64,000 nucleotides of DNA from an uncultured Dorea sp. (GCA_910584615.1 CAJUAM010000008.1:30070-94069); one strand, 5' to 3'. Shown: positions 26,445 to 35,627, counted from the first letter of the stretch. Notes: generated by a model not told the origin, from the letters alone. Numbers and translations: made by a program.

Positions 26445-26900
26445 ATGAAAATTATATTATTACTTTTTTTTGTTATCCTTATTTTGGTATCATATCAGGA
26501 TAGGAAGAGTATGGAGATTAAAGACGGCTGTCATATAATGATTTTACTGCTGGCAGTTATGGAAATATTTGCTGAACCGGAAATGGGGATATTATCAAGG
26601 CTTTTAGGCGCGCTGTGTATCAGTGCGCCTATGCTTGTGCTGGCACTCCTTGTTACCGGTGCGTTTGGGGGAGGGGATATCAAGCTGATGGCGGCGGCAG
26701 GCCTGCTTTTGGGGTGGAAAAGTACAATTACTGCGGCTGTGATTGCAGTTTTTGCCGCAGGGGTGTATGCAGCATTTTTAATAATAAGAAAGAAGGCAAG
26801 TAAAGGCAGCAGCTTTGCGCTGGGACCTTTTTTATGCGCAGGTCTGGCAGTCAGTGCGTTGTGGGGGGAAGAGCTGTGGCAGTTGTGGCAAAGTTGGTAA
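26445..26900 (+). CDS. A24-type prepilin peptidase, core domain only
   Basis: 151 aa, nearly all membrane-embedded (about five or six segments). The catalytic aspartates are in SYQDRKSMEI (about residue 18) and in the GxGD motif FGGGDIKLMAA (about 75). The N-terminal methyltransferase domain of PilD/ComC is absent, as in TadV/CpaA-type and many Firmicute enzymes. It cleaves type IV prepilin-like leaders. No pilin or Tad genes are in the window, so the substrate lies elsewhere. Confidence 0.85.
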   Translation: MKIILLLFFVILILVSYQDRKSMEIKDGCHIMILLLAVMEIFAEPEMGILSRLLGALCISAPMLVLALLVTGAFGGGDIKLMAAAGLLLGWKSTITAAVIAVFAAGVYAAFLIIRKKASKGSSFALGPFLCAGLAVSALWGEELWQLWQSW

Positions 26901-26982
26901 AATATCTGTTGCTGTTTTTAGGGCTTTCATGCTATAGTTAATAAAACGGGGAAGGGGGGTATTATATTGGGAGAGAGAAACT

Positions 26983-27786
26983 ATGACAAGAGAGGAACGG
27001 GTCAGCCGCCTTATTGATTATCTGAAAAAGGAAAATGACGGTTATGCCTCCATTATGGAACCGGTGGATTACCATGAAAAGCGAAATCTTCTGAGAAGTC
27101 TTATGAATGTGCGCTGGCCGGGGGAAGCACAGCCGGGATATATAGCGCTTCAGGATGAGCTGTTAAAAGATGAACTAAAGAAAAAAAGGATCGTCCGCCT
27201 AAGGGATATCCCGGTTGTGGCTGATGAGTATCCTTTAAGCGGTATCAAAAACGCGGACAGGATATCTATATGGCAGGGAGACATTACAAGACTTTCCGTT
27301 GACGCTATCGTGAATGCCGCCAACAGCCAGATGCTGGGCTGTTTTGTACCTTGTCACGGATGTATTGATAATGCCATACATTCGGCGGCAGGTATCCAGC
27401 TGCGCAACGAATGCGCAGAGATCATGGACAGGCAGGGACACGAGGAGCCGACCGGAAGGGCAAAGATAACAAAGGGGTATAACCTTCCGGCAAAGCATGT
27501 GATACATACAGTAGGACCTGTCGTGGGAGTCAGTGTTACGCAAAAGCAGAAAGAGCAGCTTAAGTCCTGCTATCTAAGCAGCATGATCCTTGCCGAGAGG
27601 GAGAGACTTTGGTCCATAGCATTCTGCTGCATATCTACCGGTGAATTTCATTTTCCGAATAAGCTGGCAGCACAGATCGCAGTAGAGACAGTAGACCGCT
27701 ATCTTACAAAATCAAAGCTTGAGAGAGTAGTGTTTAACGTATTTAAAGATGAGGATTTGAACATATACAAAAAACTGATGAGATAA
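26983..27786 (+). CDS. Macrodomain protein, protein-ADP-ribose hydrolase type
   Basis: 267 aa. An N-terminal helical extension (~85 residues) precedes the macrodomain: SIWQGDITRLSVDAIVNAAN (about residue 93), CFVPCHGCIDNAIHSAAG and HVIHTVGPVV. The Cys/His-rich CFVPCHGC segment resembles the zinc-containing macrodomains that remove ADP-ribose from proteins and that in some Firmicutes and streptococci pair with SirTM sirtuins. Here the sirtuin at 21733 is of the deacylase type and 4.5 kb away, so no such operon exists. Single gene. Confidence 0.85.
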   Translation: MTREERVSRLIDYLKKENDGYASIMEPVDYHEKRNLLRSLMNVRWPGEAQPGYIALQDELLKDELKKKRIVRLRDIPVVADEYPLSGIKNADRISIWQGDITRLSVDAIVNAANSQMLGCFVPCHGCIDNAIHSAAGIQLRNECAEIMDRQGHEEPTGRAKITKGYNLPAKHVIHTVGPVVGVSVTQKQKEQLKSCYLSSMILAERERLWSIAFCCISTGEFHFPNKLAAQIAVETVDRYLTKSKLERVVFNVFKDEDLNIYKKLMR

Positions 27787-27825
27787 AAAGCGGCACATCA
27801 TTATACTTCAGGTAAAAGGAAAGGA

Positions 27826-28860
27826 ATGATATGGTTTATGGATAGGGTAAGATTAGGAAGAACAGAGATCATTGTGAATAAAAATGGTTTTGGCGCGCTT
27901 CCGATCCAGCGTGTCACTAAGGAGGAAGCGGCTAAAATACTGAGGAAGGCATATGATAACGGTGTGCGTTTGTTTGATACTGCAAGAGCGTATACCGACA
28001 GTGAAGAAAAGCTGGGATATGCGCTTTCTGATGTACGAAAACAGATTTTTATTACCACGAAGACAATGGCAGAGGATGCGCAGATGTTCTGGAGAGATCT
28101 GGAGACTTCTCTGAGAACCTTAGGAACGGATTATATTGATATCTATCAGTTCCACAATCCGTCTTTTTGTCCGAAGCCCGGAGGAAAAGACGGTCTATAC
28201 GACGCTATGATCGAGGCGAAAAGACAGGGGAAGATCCGTTATATAGGAATTACGAACCATCGACTTGCGATCGCGGAGGAGGCAGTAAAAAGCGGGCTTT
28301 ATGATACGCTTCAATTCCCTTTCAGCTATCTTAGTTCTGGGAATGAGAAGAAGCTTACGAAGCGGTGTAAAGAAAAAGATGTGGGATTTCTGGCAATGAA
28401 AGCATTGGCAGGAGGACTTATCAACCGGTCCGCTCTTGCGTATGCTTTCATGAATGAATATGATAACGTGCTTCCGATCTGGGGAATACAGCGTGAGAGT
28501 GAGCTGGATGAATTTTTGTCATATCAGGAAGATCCGCCGGTATATGAAGGTGAGATTGCAGAAAAGATCGCGGAGGATATAAAAGAGCTTCAGGGTGATT
28601 TCTGCAGAGGCTGCGGATACTGTATGCCGTGTCCGGCAGACATAGAGATCAATAACTGTGCCAGAATGTCGCTTCTTATCCGCCGTGCGGTATCGGCGAA
28701 TTTTTTAAATGAAGAGACACAGGAGAAGATGAAAAAGATAGAAGGGTGCTTAGAATGCGGGAAGTGTAAGTCGAAATGTCCATACGGCCTTGACACGCCG
28801 GAACTTTTAAAGAAGAATTATAAGGATTATAAAGAGGTTTTAGAAGGGAAGGCTGTATAA
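27826..28860 (+). CDS. Aldo/keto reductase with C-terminal 2[4Fe-4S] domain
   Basis: 344 aa. Residues ~5-240 are an AKR barrel (FDTARAYTDSEEKLG with the catalytic Asp/Tyr, FITTKTMA, IDIYQFHNP). The C-terminus carries CRGCGYCMPCPADIEIN and a second CLECGKCKSKCPYG, ferredoxin-like motifs. This belongs to the Fe-S AKR family common in anaerobes, whose substrates are mostly unknown. ATG 27826 is used; ATG 27838 is an alternative. It lies 29 bp before the polyferredoxin-type gene and likely works with it. Confidence 0.88.
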   Translation: MIWFMDRVRLGRTEIIVNKNGFGALPIQRVTKEEAAKILRKAYDNGVRLFDTARAYTDSEEKLGYALSDVRKQIFITTKTMAEDAQMFWRDLETSLRTLGTDYIDIYQFHNPSFCPKPGGKDGLYDAMIEAKRQGKIRYIGITNHRLAIAEEAVKSGLYDTLQFPFSYLSSGNEKKLTKRCKEKDVGFLAMKALAGGLINRSALAYAFMNEYDNVLPIWGIQRESELDEFLSYQEDPPVYEGEIAEKIAEDIKELQGDFCRGCGYCMPCPADIEINNCARMSLLIRRAVSANFLNEETQEKMKKIEGCLECGKCKSKCPYGLDTPELLKKNYKDYKEVLEGKAV

Positions 28861-28889
28861 GAGCAGTAGATTTCCTGAGGAGGTGCGGC

Positions 28890-30158
28890 ATGGGTCATCT
28901 GACGACGAAGGATGCGTATAAGAATTTAGAAGACAGGATCAACTGGTTCACACAGGGCGCGCCTGCTTCTGAGACATTGTATAAGATTCTTCAGGTCTTA
29001 TATACAGAGAAAGAAGCAAAATGGGTATCACTCCTTCCAGTGCGTCCGTTTACACTTAAGCGGGCAGCAAAGATCTGGGGGACGACGGAAGCAAAAGCGG
29101 AGAAGTTATTGGATCATCTCTGTGAGAAAGCACTTTTAGTCGATTCTGATCATAAAGGGGAGAGGCAGTTTGTGATGCCGCCTCCGATGGCGGGATTTAT
29201 TGAATTTGCCTTAATGCGCACAAGGGGGGATATCGATCAGAAATACTTAAGCGAGCTTTACTATCAGTATATGAATGTGGAAGAGGATTTTGTAAAAGAT
29301 CTGTTCTTTGCCGCGGAGACGAGGCTGGGGCGGGTGTATGTACAGGAACCTGTGCTGGCTAATGACAAGACAAATCATATATTGGATTATGAACGGGCTA
29401 CCCATATCGTAGAGGAAGCAAAGTATATCGGGCTTGGGACTTGTTACTGCCGCCATAAGATGTACCATGCGGGACATCCGTGCGAGATCAACGCGCCGTG
29501 GGAGGTATGCCTTACCTTTGATAATGTCGCGCGCTCTCTTGCGGAGCATGGAGATTATGCAAGGCTGATCTCTAAGGAAGAAGCGAAAGAGGTCTTAGAG
29601 CTTTCTTATGAAAGCAATCTGGTGCAGATCGGGGAAAATGTCAGGGAACATCCGGCATTTATCTGCAACTGCTGCGGGTGCTGCTGTGAAGCGCTGCAGG
29701 CGGCACGTAAGTTTGGCCCTATGCAGCCGGTGGCTACGACGAATTATATTCCGAAAGTGTCTATAGAGACATGTATCGGTTGCGGGAAATGCGCGGAGGT
29801 ATGTCCTATATTGGCGATTTCCATAAAAGAAAAACGTCCGGTTATTGATGAGGAAATCTGTCTTGGGTGCGGCGTATGCGCAAGAAACTGCCCTGTGAAG
29901 GCGATCCGGCTGGAAAGAAGGCCGATTCAGGTTATAACACCGGTGAACAGTACACATCGTTTTGTACTTCAGGCGATTGAGAAAGGAACGCTGCAGAATC
30001 TGGTTTTCGATAATCAGGCATTTGCCAATCACAGAGCGATGGCAGCAGTGTTTGGAACTATTTTAAAGCTTCCGCCTTTAAAGCAGGCGCTGGCAAGCAG
30101 ACAGTTTAAGTCCATATATCTGGATAAGCTGTTATCTATGTATCAAAAGGAACAGTAA
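28890..30158 (+). CDS. 4Fe-4S protein with N-terminal helix-turn-helix-like region
   Basis: 422 aa. The first ~90 residues are helical and winged-helix-like (TLKRAAKIWGTTEAKAEKLL). The middle holds scattered Cys/His (LGTCYCRHKMYHAGHPCE; ICNCCGCCCEAL). Two adjacent ferredoxin motifs follow at about residues 295-340 (CIGCGKCAEVCP and CLGCGVCARNCP). It has no signal peptide or membrane segment. It is co-transcribed with the Fe-S aldo/keto reductase and is probably its electron partner. The combination of wHTH and Fe-S could also sense redox state. Function is not established. Confidence 0.8.
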   Translation: MGHLTTKDAYKNLEDRINWFTQGAPASETLYKILQVLYTEKEAKWVSLLPVRPFTLKRAAKIWGTTEAKAEKLLDHLCEKALLVDSDHKGERQFVMPPPMAGFIEFALMRTRGDIDQKYLSELYYQYMNVEEDFVKDLFFAAETRLGRVYVQEPVLANDKTNHILDYERATHIVEEAKYIGLGTCYCRHKMYHAGHPCEINAPWEVCLTFDNVARSLAEHGDYARLISKEEAKEVLELSYESNLVQIGENVREHPAFICNCCGCCCEALQAARKFGPMQPVATTNYIPKVSIETCIGCGKCAEVCPILAISIKEKRPVIDEEICLGCGVCARNCPVKAIRLERRPIQVITPVNSTHRFVLQAIEKGTLQNLVFDNQAFANHRAMAAVFGTILKLPPLKQALASRQFKSIYLDKLLSMYQKEQ

Positions 30159-30228
30159 GGATTTTTGCTGAAACGGCAGTACGCGGATGTTGCTTTATGA
30201 ATATATTGTTGAAAGACGAGAAGATATT

Positions 30229-30651
30229 ATGATCAGAAGATTACAGAGAACAGATATAGAAAATGTTGCTGATATCTGGCTGGAAACGAATATAAAAGCC
30301 CATGATTTTATTTCAGAACAATATTGGCGGGGGAATTTTGACGCAGTAAAAGAAATGCTTACGCAGGCAGAGGTCTATATTTATGAAGACGAGAGCGGGA
30401 TACAGGGATTTATTGGTCTGAACGGCGATCATATCGAAGGGATCTTCGTCAGAAGAAAGGTACAATCTACAGGTATCGGCAGACAGCTTTTGGATTTTGT
30501 GAAGAAAAGGAAACAAAAGATGAGCCTGACTGTATATCAAAAAAATACGCGGGCAATAAAGTTTTATCAAAGAGAAAAGTTCTGTATTCAATCCGAAGGT
30601 TTAGATGAAGATACGGGCGAAAGAGAATATGTTATGAAATGGATGGGATGA
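30229..30651 (+). CDS. GNAT-family N-acetyltransferase
   Basis: 140 aa from ATG 30229 (MIRRLQRTDIENVADIW). The ATG at 30187 has no RBS. The acetyl-CoA loop is VRRKVQSTGIGRQLLDFV (about residue 80) and the C-terminal NTRAIKFYQREKF is typical. The order and length fit small-molecule or protein acetyltransferases of the YjaB/PhnO kind. The substrate cannot be read from sequence. Confidence 0.88.
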   Translation: MIRRLQRTDIENVADIWLETNIKAHDFISEQYWRGNFDAVKEMLTQAEVYIYEDESGIQGFIGLNGDHIEGIFVRRKVQSTGIGRQLLDFVKKRKQKMSLTVYQKNTRAIKFYQREKFCIQSEGLDEDTGEREYVMKWMG

Positions 30652-30716
30652 TTCAGAGGATCCATTGATTTAAATATAAACTATTAGGTATGATCTGGTT
30701 GAGAGGAGAAATGTGT

Positions 30717-33476
30717 ATGAGAAGAAAGATGAGAGAGAATTTGTGGATTGTGATCGCTGCCGCATTAATGATATTGGGGCTGCAGATACCGGCAGAGGTG
30801 AAGGCGCAGGAGAGCGGGCAAGGATCCGCGCGTGCAGTTGAGCGGGCGGGAGTTACCGTTGCTGACAGTGATCAGTTTATAGCTGCTTTGAAAGAGAATA
30901 AAAGTCCAATTAATATATCAGGGCATTTCACGGTAGGAGGTCAGGCAGGGGAAGATAAGAGAATGCTTCCGATTGTGATTCCTGCTAATACTGTGATACA
31001 GGGGACACAGGGAAGTGGTTTGAATTTACGGACTCCTATTCAGCTGGGAGGGGATAATGTCTGTATTCAAGGCATTAAGATGCATTTTGAGTCTTCAGAT
31101 GCATTGGGTAGTGTTCCGCATCGGGAAATCTTTCTTGCAGGGCACAGCCTTGTTTTAGATAATGTAGGTTGTTGGCTTGATGGAGGAGATGGTCAGTTTG
31201 GCGATCTGGGAGGCAATGAAAAAGAATTACTTCCGACTGTGTATGCAGGCGGCTTTACTGGCGCGGCTGTTGGCAGCAATGCTTCCCTGACAGTGAGAAA
31301 TTCTAACGATGAGACTATATTCCAGGCAATTTATATGGGACATGATGAAGGAAATGACAACAAAGTTCCTTATACGGGAAATTGTGTGCTGAACCTGGAT
31401 GATAAAGCGGTTGTCCGGGACCGTATTGATGTAGCTTTAAACACTCGGGCAGATATCACGCTTGCCGGGCCGGTAAATAGAACAGCAAGAGCAGGAACAT
31501 TCTATGGAAATGAAAATACAACTTTGACAGTTGATACGATTTCTGTAGAAAAGGCAGTAGTGGATGGAGTAGGAAATATAGTATTAAAAAATGGAGCATG
31601 TCTGTCCCCTGTGACGGAAAGTTTACGTAATATTACATTACAGAACGGAGCTTGCCTGGATTTCAGCAGTGTGGGAGAAGCGTGTATAACTGGTAATTTT
31701 ACAGGGGAGAATGACTCTGCAAAAAAAGGGATTCTTGTTCTGTGGCGGGAGGGCAGTCTGCAGATTGACGGACAGATTACCGGCATTACACAGTTTCAGA
31801 CGGGGAGCAGGCTCTTCCCGGGAATACTCCTGCCGGATAGAACCTATATTACTGCGTTTCCTGAAAAAGCGAGTGAATCGAATTTTGTACTTGCGCAAAA
31901 GAGTATAGATACAGGATATGCATTGAACTATTCGAATGGAGTATGGAAAACAGATCCGCGAGATCCGTCATCAGAAAAGGAGATTGGGGAGATAGAGATA
32001 GTCTCTGCGCCATCAAAGGTAGATCTGAGAAAACTCACTTTATTAGACCGTGAAGAGATTCCGGAGGGAAATCCGTATTTTGAGATTAAGTGGTATGATA
32101 AAAGCGGAGTAGAATTTAATAACAACGAGATAGAAGAAAGGCTGTTTTATGAGATTGGTCAGGTGATCTGTATTAAGACCGAATACTGGGACAGTGATGC
32201 GCAGGATGTTCAGGATAAAACAGACTGGCTGCAATGGGTCACACTTTCAACTCTGCCAGAAAATCCGGGCAGATACTATCTGCGGAAGTGTGAAGATACA
32301 GATACAGGGGCAGCAATGGAAGTAAAACCGGGAGATTATACGTTTTTATTTTTGGATTCGCCTTTCTACCTTGAAGATCTCACCACAGTAGCAGATGTAA
32401 AAGATTTGAAAGATTATGTAAGAGCACAATGGAGTGTTACATTTAATGACCAGGATGCAGGAGGAACTGACAAACCGGAACACACCCATTCATACCAGAG
32501 CGCTGTAACAAAGCAAGCTACTTGTACAGAAAAAGGGGTTAAGACTTTTACATGTGGATGCGGAGACAAATATACAGAAAGTATTAACGCGCTGGGTCAC
32601 CGTGAGGTAACAGATCCGGCAGTGAAACCAACTGAAACAACGGCAGGAAAGACGGAAGGAAGTCATTGCAGTGTCTGTGGAGCAGTGATTAGAAAACAGG
32701 AAGTGATACCGGCGCTTGGAAAACCGGAGCATACACATTCATACCAGAGTGCCGTGACAAAGAAAGCTACCTGTACGGAGAAAGGGATCATTACTTATAC
32801 TTGCGGGTGCGGTGATAAATATACGAAAGAACTTTCTGTGGTAAGTCACAAGTATACGCAAAAAATCAGTCCGGCGACGGCAAAAAGCAACGGAAAAGTA
32901 CAACAGATATGTCAGGTATGCTCTGCGGCCAAAAGTACAGTTATATATAAACCGCAGAAGCCTGCATTGAGCAAGACTGATTATAATTATGACGGAAAAG
33001 TTAAAACACCTTCAGTGACCGTAAAGGACAGCAAAGGAAAGTATTTGAAGAAAAATACTGACTTTAAAGTCGTATACCCTAAAGGGAGAAAGAACCCGGG
33101 AGTGTATACAGTAACCGTTGAGCTTCGCGGGAAATACAGCGGTAAGATGACTGGAAGCTTTACTATAAAGCCAAAGAAAACCAGCTTAAAAAAGGTTACT
33201 GCAAAATCAAAAGGGATGCAGGTGACATGGAATAAGCAGAAAACCCAGATAGATGGTTATCAGATCCAGTATTGCACAAGCGGAAAGTTTAAGGGGAAGA
33301 CACTCAAGTCTGTTACTGCGAAAAAGAAAGACACATCAAAGAAAATCTCCAAATTAAAAGGGAAAAAGAAATATTATGTCAGGATCCGTACATATAAGAC
33401 AGTAAAAGTCAGCGGAAAAAGTAAAAAATTGTATTCGGACTGGTCTGGCAAGAAGACTGTAAAGACGAAAAAATAA
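30717..33476 (+). CDS. Large secreted surface protein, beta-helix plus Cys-repeat and FN3-like domains
   Basis: 919 aa from ATG 30717 behind GAGAGGAGA; the upstream ATG 30690 lacks an RBS. It has a signal peptide (ENLWIVIAAALMILGL, cut near AEVKAQES). Residues ~40-390 look like a right-handed beta-helix/pectate-lyase-like fold. Then come two copies of an HTHSYQSAVTK-x-ATCTEKG unit with CGCG motifs (32477-32590 and 32727-32830) separated by an HCSVCG segment, an Ig-like region with a Y-D-G-K-x-K-x-P-x-V motif, and a Lys-rich C-terminal fibronectin-III-like domain (WNKQKTQIDGYQIQY). There is no LPXTG anchor. The basic tail could bind wall polymers. Probably an adhesin or glycan-binding protein. 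Confidence 0.75.
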   Translation: MRRKMRENLWIVIAAALMILGLQIPAEVKAQESGQGSARAVERAGVTVADSDQFIAALKENKSPINISGHFTVGGQAGEDKRMLPIVIPANTVIQGTQGSGLNLRTPIQLGGDNVCIQGIKMHFESSDALGSVPHREIFLAGHSLVLDNVGCWLDGGDGQFGDLGGNEKELLPTVYAGGFTGAAVGSNASLTVRNSNDETIFQAIYMGHDEGNDNKVPYTGNCVLNLDDKAVVRDRIDVALNTRADITLAGPVNRTARAGTFYGNENTTLTVDTISVEKAVVDGVGNIVLKNGACLSPVTESLRNITLQNGACLDFSSVGEACITGNFTGENDSAKKGILVLWREGSLQIDGQITGITQFQTGSRLFPGILLPDRTYITAFPEKASESNFVLAQKSIDTGYALNYSNGVWKTDPRDPSSEKEIGEIEIVSAPSKVDLRKLTLLDREEIPEGNPYFEIKWYDKSGVEFNNNEIEERLFYEIGQVICIKTEYWDSDAQDVQDKTDWLQWVTLSTLPENPGRYYLRKCEDTDTGAAMEVKPGDYTFLFLDSPFYLEDLTTVADVKDLKDYVRAQWSVTFNDQDAGGTDKPEHTHSYQSAVTKQATCTEKGVKTFTCGCGDKYTESINALGHREVTDPAVKPTETTAGKTEGSHCSVCGAVIRKQEVIPALGKPEHTHSYQSAVTKKATCTEKGIITYTCGCGDKYTKELSVVSHKYTQKISPATAKSNGKVQQICQVCSAAKSTVIYKPQKPALSKTDYNYDGKVKTPSVTVKDSKGKYLKKNTDFKVVYPKGRKNPGVYTVTVELRGKYSGKMTGSFTIKPKKTSLKKVTAKSKGMQVTWNKQKTQIDGYQIQYCTSGKFKGKTLKSVTAKKKDTSKKISKLKGKKKYYVRIRTYKTVKVSGKSKKLYSDWSGKKTVKTKK

Positions 33477-33495
33477 AAGTGGTATACAACTTTTT

Positions 33496-33526
33496 AAGAG
33501 AAGGAGCCGGACGGCTTCTTCTCTTT
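33496..33526 (+). terminator. Terminator after surface protein
   Basis: 13-bp stem AAGAGAAGGAGCC/GGCTTCTTCTCTT (one G-U) with a 4-nt loop, followed by a short T-run, 20 bp after the stop. Confidence 0.8.
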
Positions 33527-33686
33527 TGTATGCGTCCGGCAGTTTGCGGCAATAGTAAGAAGATCCGCAAGTTCCTTTGTTCACTGAGGGAATGAAAAGA
33601 AAAATACAATTGGTTCCCTAAAATAAGATTACGTGATATACTGGATTTACGTATAATAATAGATTTTGTTCAGGAAGGATTTGTAT

Positions 33687-34553
33687 ATGTGGATAGCAGA
33701 TGATTGGAAAGATTATGAGATTATAGACTGCAGCAGAGGTGAAAAGCTGGAACGGTGGGGGGAATATACTTTAGTCCGGCCGGACCCGCAGGTTATATGG
33801 GATACTCCAAAGACCGACCGGGGGTGGAAGTGCAGGGATGGACACTACCACCGCAGTAAAAAGGGCGGCGGGGAATGGGAGTTTTTTTCACTTCCTAAGC
33901 AATGGCAGATCCACTATAAGGAACTGACTTTTAATTTGAAGCCTTTCAGCTTTAAGCATACGGGTTTGTTTCCGGAGCAGGCGGCGAATTGGGACTGGTT
34001 TTCTGAAAAGATAAGAAATGCCAAACGCCCGGTAAAAGTTCTGAATCTGTTTGCGTATACAGGAGGAGCTACGCTGTCTGCTGCGGCAGCAGGAGCGAGT
34101 GTGACTCATGTAGATGCTTCAAAAGGCATGGTGAACTGGGCAAAGGAAAACGCGGCTTCTTCTGGTCTTTCAGATAAGCCTGTCCGCTGGCTTGTGGATG
34201 ATTGTGTGAAGTTTGTGGAGCGGGAGATACGCAGAGGCAATCATTATGATGCGATCATAATGGATCCGCCGTCTTACGGCAGAGGCCCAAAAGGTGAGAT
34301 CTGGAAGATTGAAGATGCTATTCATCCGCTGATTAGGCTTTGCGCTCGGCTTTTATCAGAGCAGCCGCTGTTTTTTCTGGTCAATTCCTATACTACCGGA
34401 TTAGCGCCTGCTGTTCTGACTTATATGCTGGCTGCAGAATTAAAAAGATGGAACGGTCATGTGGAATCCAGAGAAGTCGGACTTCCCGTGACAAATTCAG
34501 GGCTTTTCCTTCCCTGTGGCGCCTCTGGGCGGTGGGAGATGGCATCAAGATAA
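33687..34553 (+). CDS. Class I SAM-dependent methyltransferase, RlmI-like
   Basis: 288 aa from ATG 33687 behind AGGAAGG. The SAM-binding motif is VLNLFAYTGGATLSAAAAGA (about residue 118) with the acidic VTHVDASKG. The catalytic-type motif is MDPPSYGRG (about 193). It is related to the RlmI/RlmK group of 23S rRNA methyltransferases but has no PUA domain, so the substrate is probably RNA but unproven. Confidence 0.85.
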   Translation: MWIADDWKDYEIIDCSRGEKLERWGEYTLVRPDPQVIWDTPKTDRGWKCRDGHYHRSKKGGGEWEFFSLPKQWQIHYKELTFNLKPFSFKHTGLFPEQAANWDWFSEKIRNAKRPVKVLNLFAYTGGATLSAAAAGASVTHVDASKGMVNWAKENAASSGLSDKPVRWLVDDCVKFVEREIRRGNHYDAIIMDPPSYGRGPKGEIWKIEDAIHPLIRLCARLLSEQPLFFLVNSYTTGLAPAVLTYMLAAELKRWNGHVESREVGLPVTNSGLFLPCGASGRWEMASR

Positions 34554-34648
34554 AAATTTTATAGAAATTTTCTTTCTTTTCTTGACTGTATCTTATATAA
34601 TTTAGAGGAAATCAAGAAATACTATGGATGAAATGGAGGCTTGTTGAT

Positions 34649-34810
34649 ATGAAAAAATATGTATGTGAACCATGTGGATATGTATATGACCCAGAGACAG
34701 GAGATCCGGATGGCGGAATCGCTCCGGGAACAGCTTTTGAAGATATCCCGGATGACTGGGTATGTCCGATCTGCGGAATGGGTAAAGATGTGTTCGTAGT
34801 AGAAGAATAG
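34649..34810 (+). CDS. Rubredoxin
   Basis: 53 aa from ATG 34649 with GGAGG upstream. The ATG at 34628 is too close to other features and lacks an RBS. Iron ligands are CEPCGY and CPICGMG, as in all rubredoxins. It is a small electron carrier for oxygen/peroxide reduction or other redox partners in anaerobes. Monocistronic. Its stop lies inside the left arm of the convergent terminator at 34802. Confidence 0.95.
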   Translation: MKKYVCEPCGYVYDPETGDPDGGIAPGTAFEDIPDDWVCPICGMGKDVFVVEE

Positions 34811-34827
34811 GCTTTTGCCTATTCTTC
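34802..34827. terminator. Bidirectional terminator shared by rubredoxin and HAD genes
   Basis: Perfect 11-bp palindrome GAAGAATAGGC/GCCTATTCTTC with loop TTTT, T-rich on the right and A-rich on the left. Both converging genes end within it, each arm encoding Glu-Glu-stop. Confidence 0.85.
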
Positions 34828-35469
34828 TTTTAGTAATGGAATAACTTCATAAAGAGTATTTAATTTTTTGTATGTAAGAGCAAGGGATTCTTTGTCCGGC
34901 TGCACCAGGTCCGGAACAACGATTACTCTAAGACCTGCCGCGCGCGCGGAGCGAATGCCCATAGGAGCATCTTCAAGAGCAAGACAGTCCATAGGAGCCA
35001 CACCGATGCTTTCACACGCTTTTAGATAGATCTCCGGGTCAGGCTTTGTATTCTTTACCAGATCACCAAAGGTACCGCCGTCAAAGAATTGCCAGATTCC
35101 GGCATCTGTCAGTTCTCTGACCGCGCATGTCTGGCTTGTGGAGGTTGCGACGGCTATTTTATATCCATGCTCTTTTGCGTATTCCAGTAGTTTCTTGGCG
35201 CCGGGTTTGAGTGGAATACCTGATTCCTCCACCATGCCAAAGAAGATCTCGCTTGTCCTTTGGTTAAAGTCTTCTAACGGGAATCCTGTTCCGTAAGTCT
35301 TTCTGAAATATTCATCTCGGGCTTTTCTGTTCAGACCAAGGGTGTGATAGATGTTCTTTCCGATATCAGGAATACCCATCTCGATTCCTGCTTTATCCCA
35401 AGAACGCTTCACAATTCTTTCAGAATCCAATAAAAGCCCGTCCATATCGAATACAAGTGCTTTTATCAA
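34819..35469 (-). CDS. HAD-family phosphatase, beta-phosphoglucomutase-like
   Basis: 216 aa. Motif I DMDGLLLDSE with the nucleophile Asp, motif II VATSTS, and motif III/IV near ALEDAPMGIRSARAAG. The cap insertion is of the small helical type, as in beta-phosphoglucomutase and phosphoglycolate-type phosphatases. The start is TTG 35469, which overlaps the TGA of the small upstream gene and has GGGGGAT in front, so translation is probably coupled. The substrate is a phosphorylated metabolite, not identifiable here. Confidence 0.88.
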   Translation of the reverse strand: MIKALVFDMDGLLLDSERIVKRSWDKAGIEMGIPDIGKNIYHTLGLNRKARDEYFRKTYGTGFPLEDFNQRTSEIFFGMVEESGIPLKPGAKKLLEYAKEHGYKIAVATSTSQTCAVRELTDAGIWQFFDGGTFGDLVKNTKPDPEIYLKACESIGVAPMDCLALEDAPMGIRSARAAGLRVIVVPDLVQPDKESLALTYKKLNTLYEVIPLLKEE

Positions 35470-35627
35470 AACTCAATCCCCCGCCCAAGAGCATCTTTGA
35501 GGTAGGAGGATACATCTTCAAGCTTGCGGACGATATCCATTTTTTCCTCCCACTCTTCTCCGGTCATATCTTTATCGATCAGGCATTTTTGGATATGTTT
35601 CACTTCTTTGATCAATTCTTCTGTCAT
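35466..35627 (-). CDS. 53-aa conserved-looking small protein
   Basis: Minus-strand ORF from ATG 35627 (RBS AAGAAGGGGG) with product MTEELIKEVKHIQKCLIDKD continuing in a helical, charged sequence to GRGIEF. It overlaps the HAD phosphatase start by 4 bases (TTGA). The heptad-like pattern suggests a short coiled coil or a cap-like partner. I do not recognise the family. The good RBS and stop-start overlap make it a real gene rather than chance. Confidence 0.65.
   Translation of the reverse strand: MTEELIKEVKHIQKCLIDKDMTGEEWEEKMDIVRKLEDVSSYLKDALGRGIEF

Noticed and set aside
21733..27786. A SirTM-macrodomain ADP-ribosylation operon
   Set aside because: The sirtuin is of the deacylase type, no GcvH-L or lipoate ligase gene is near, and the two genes are separated by the hyd operon on the other strand.
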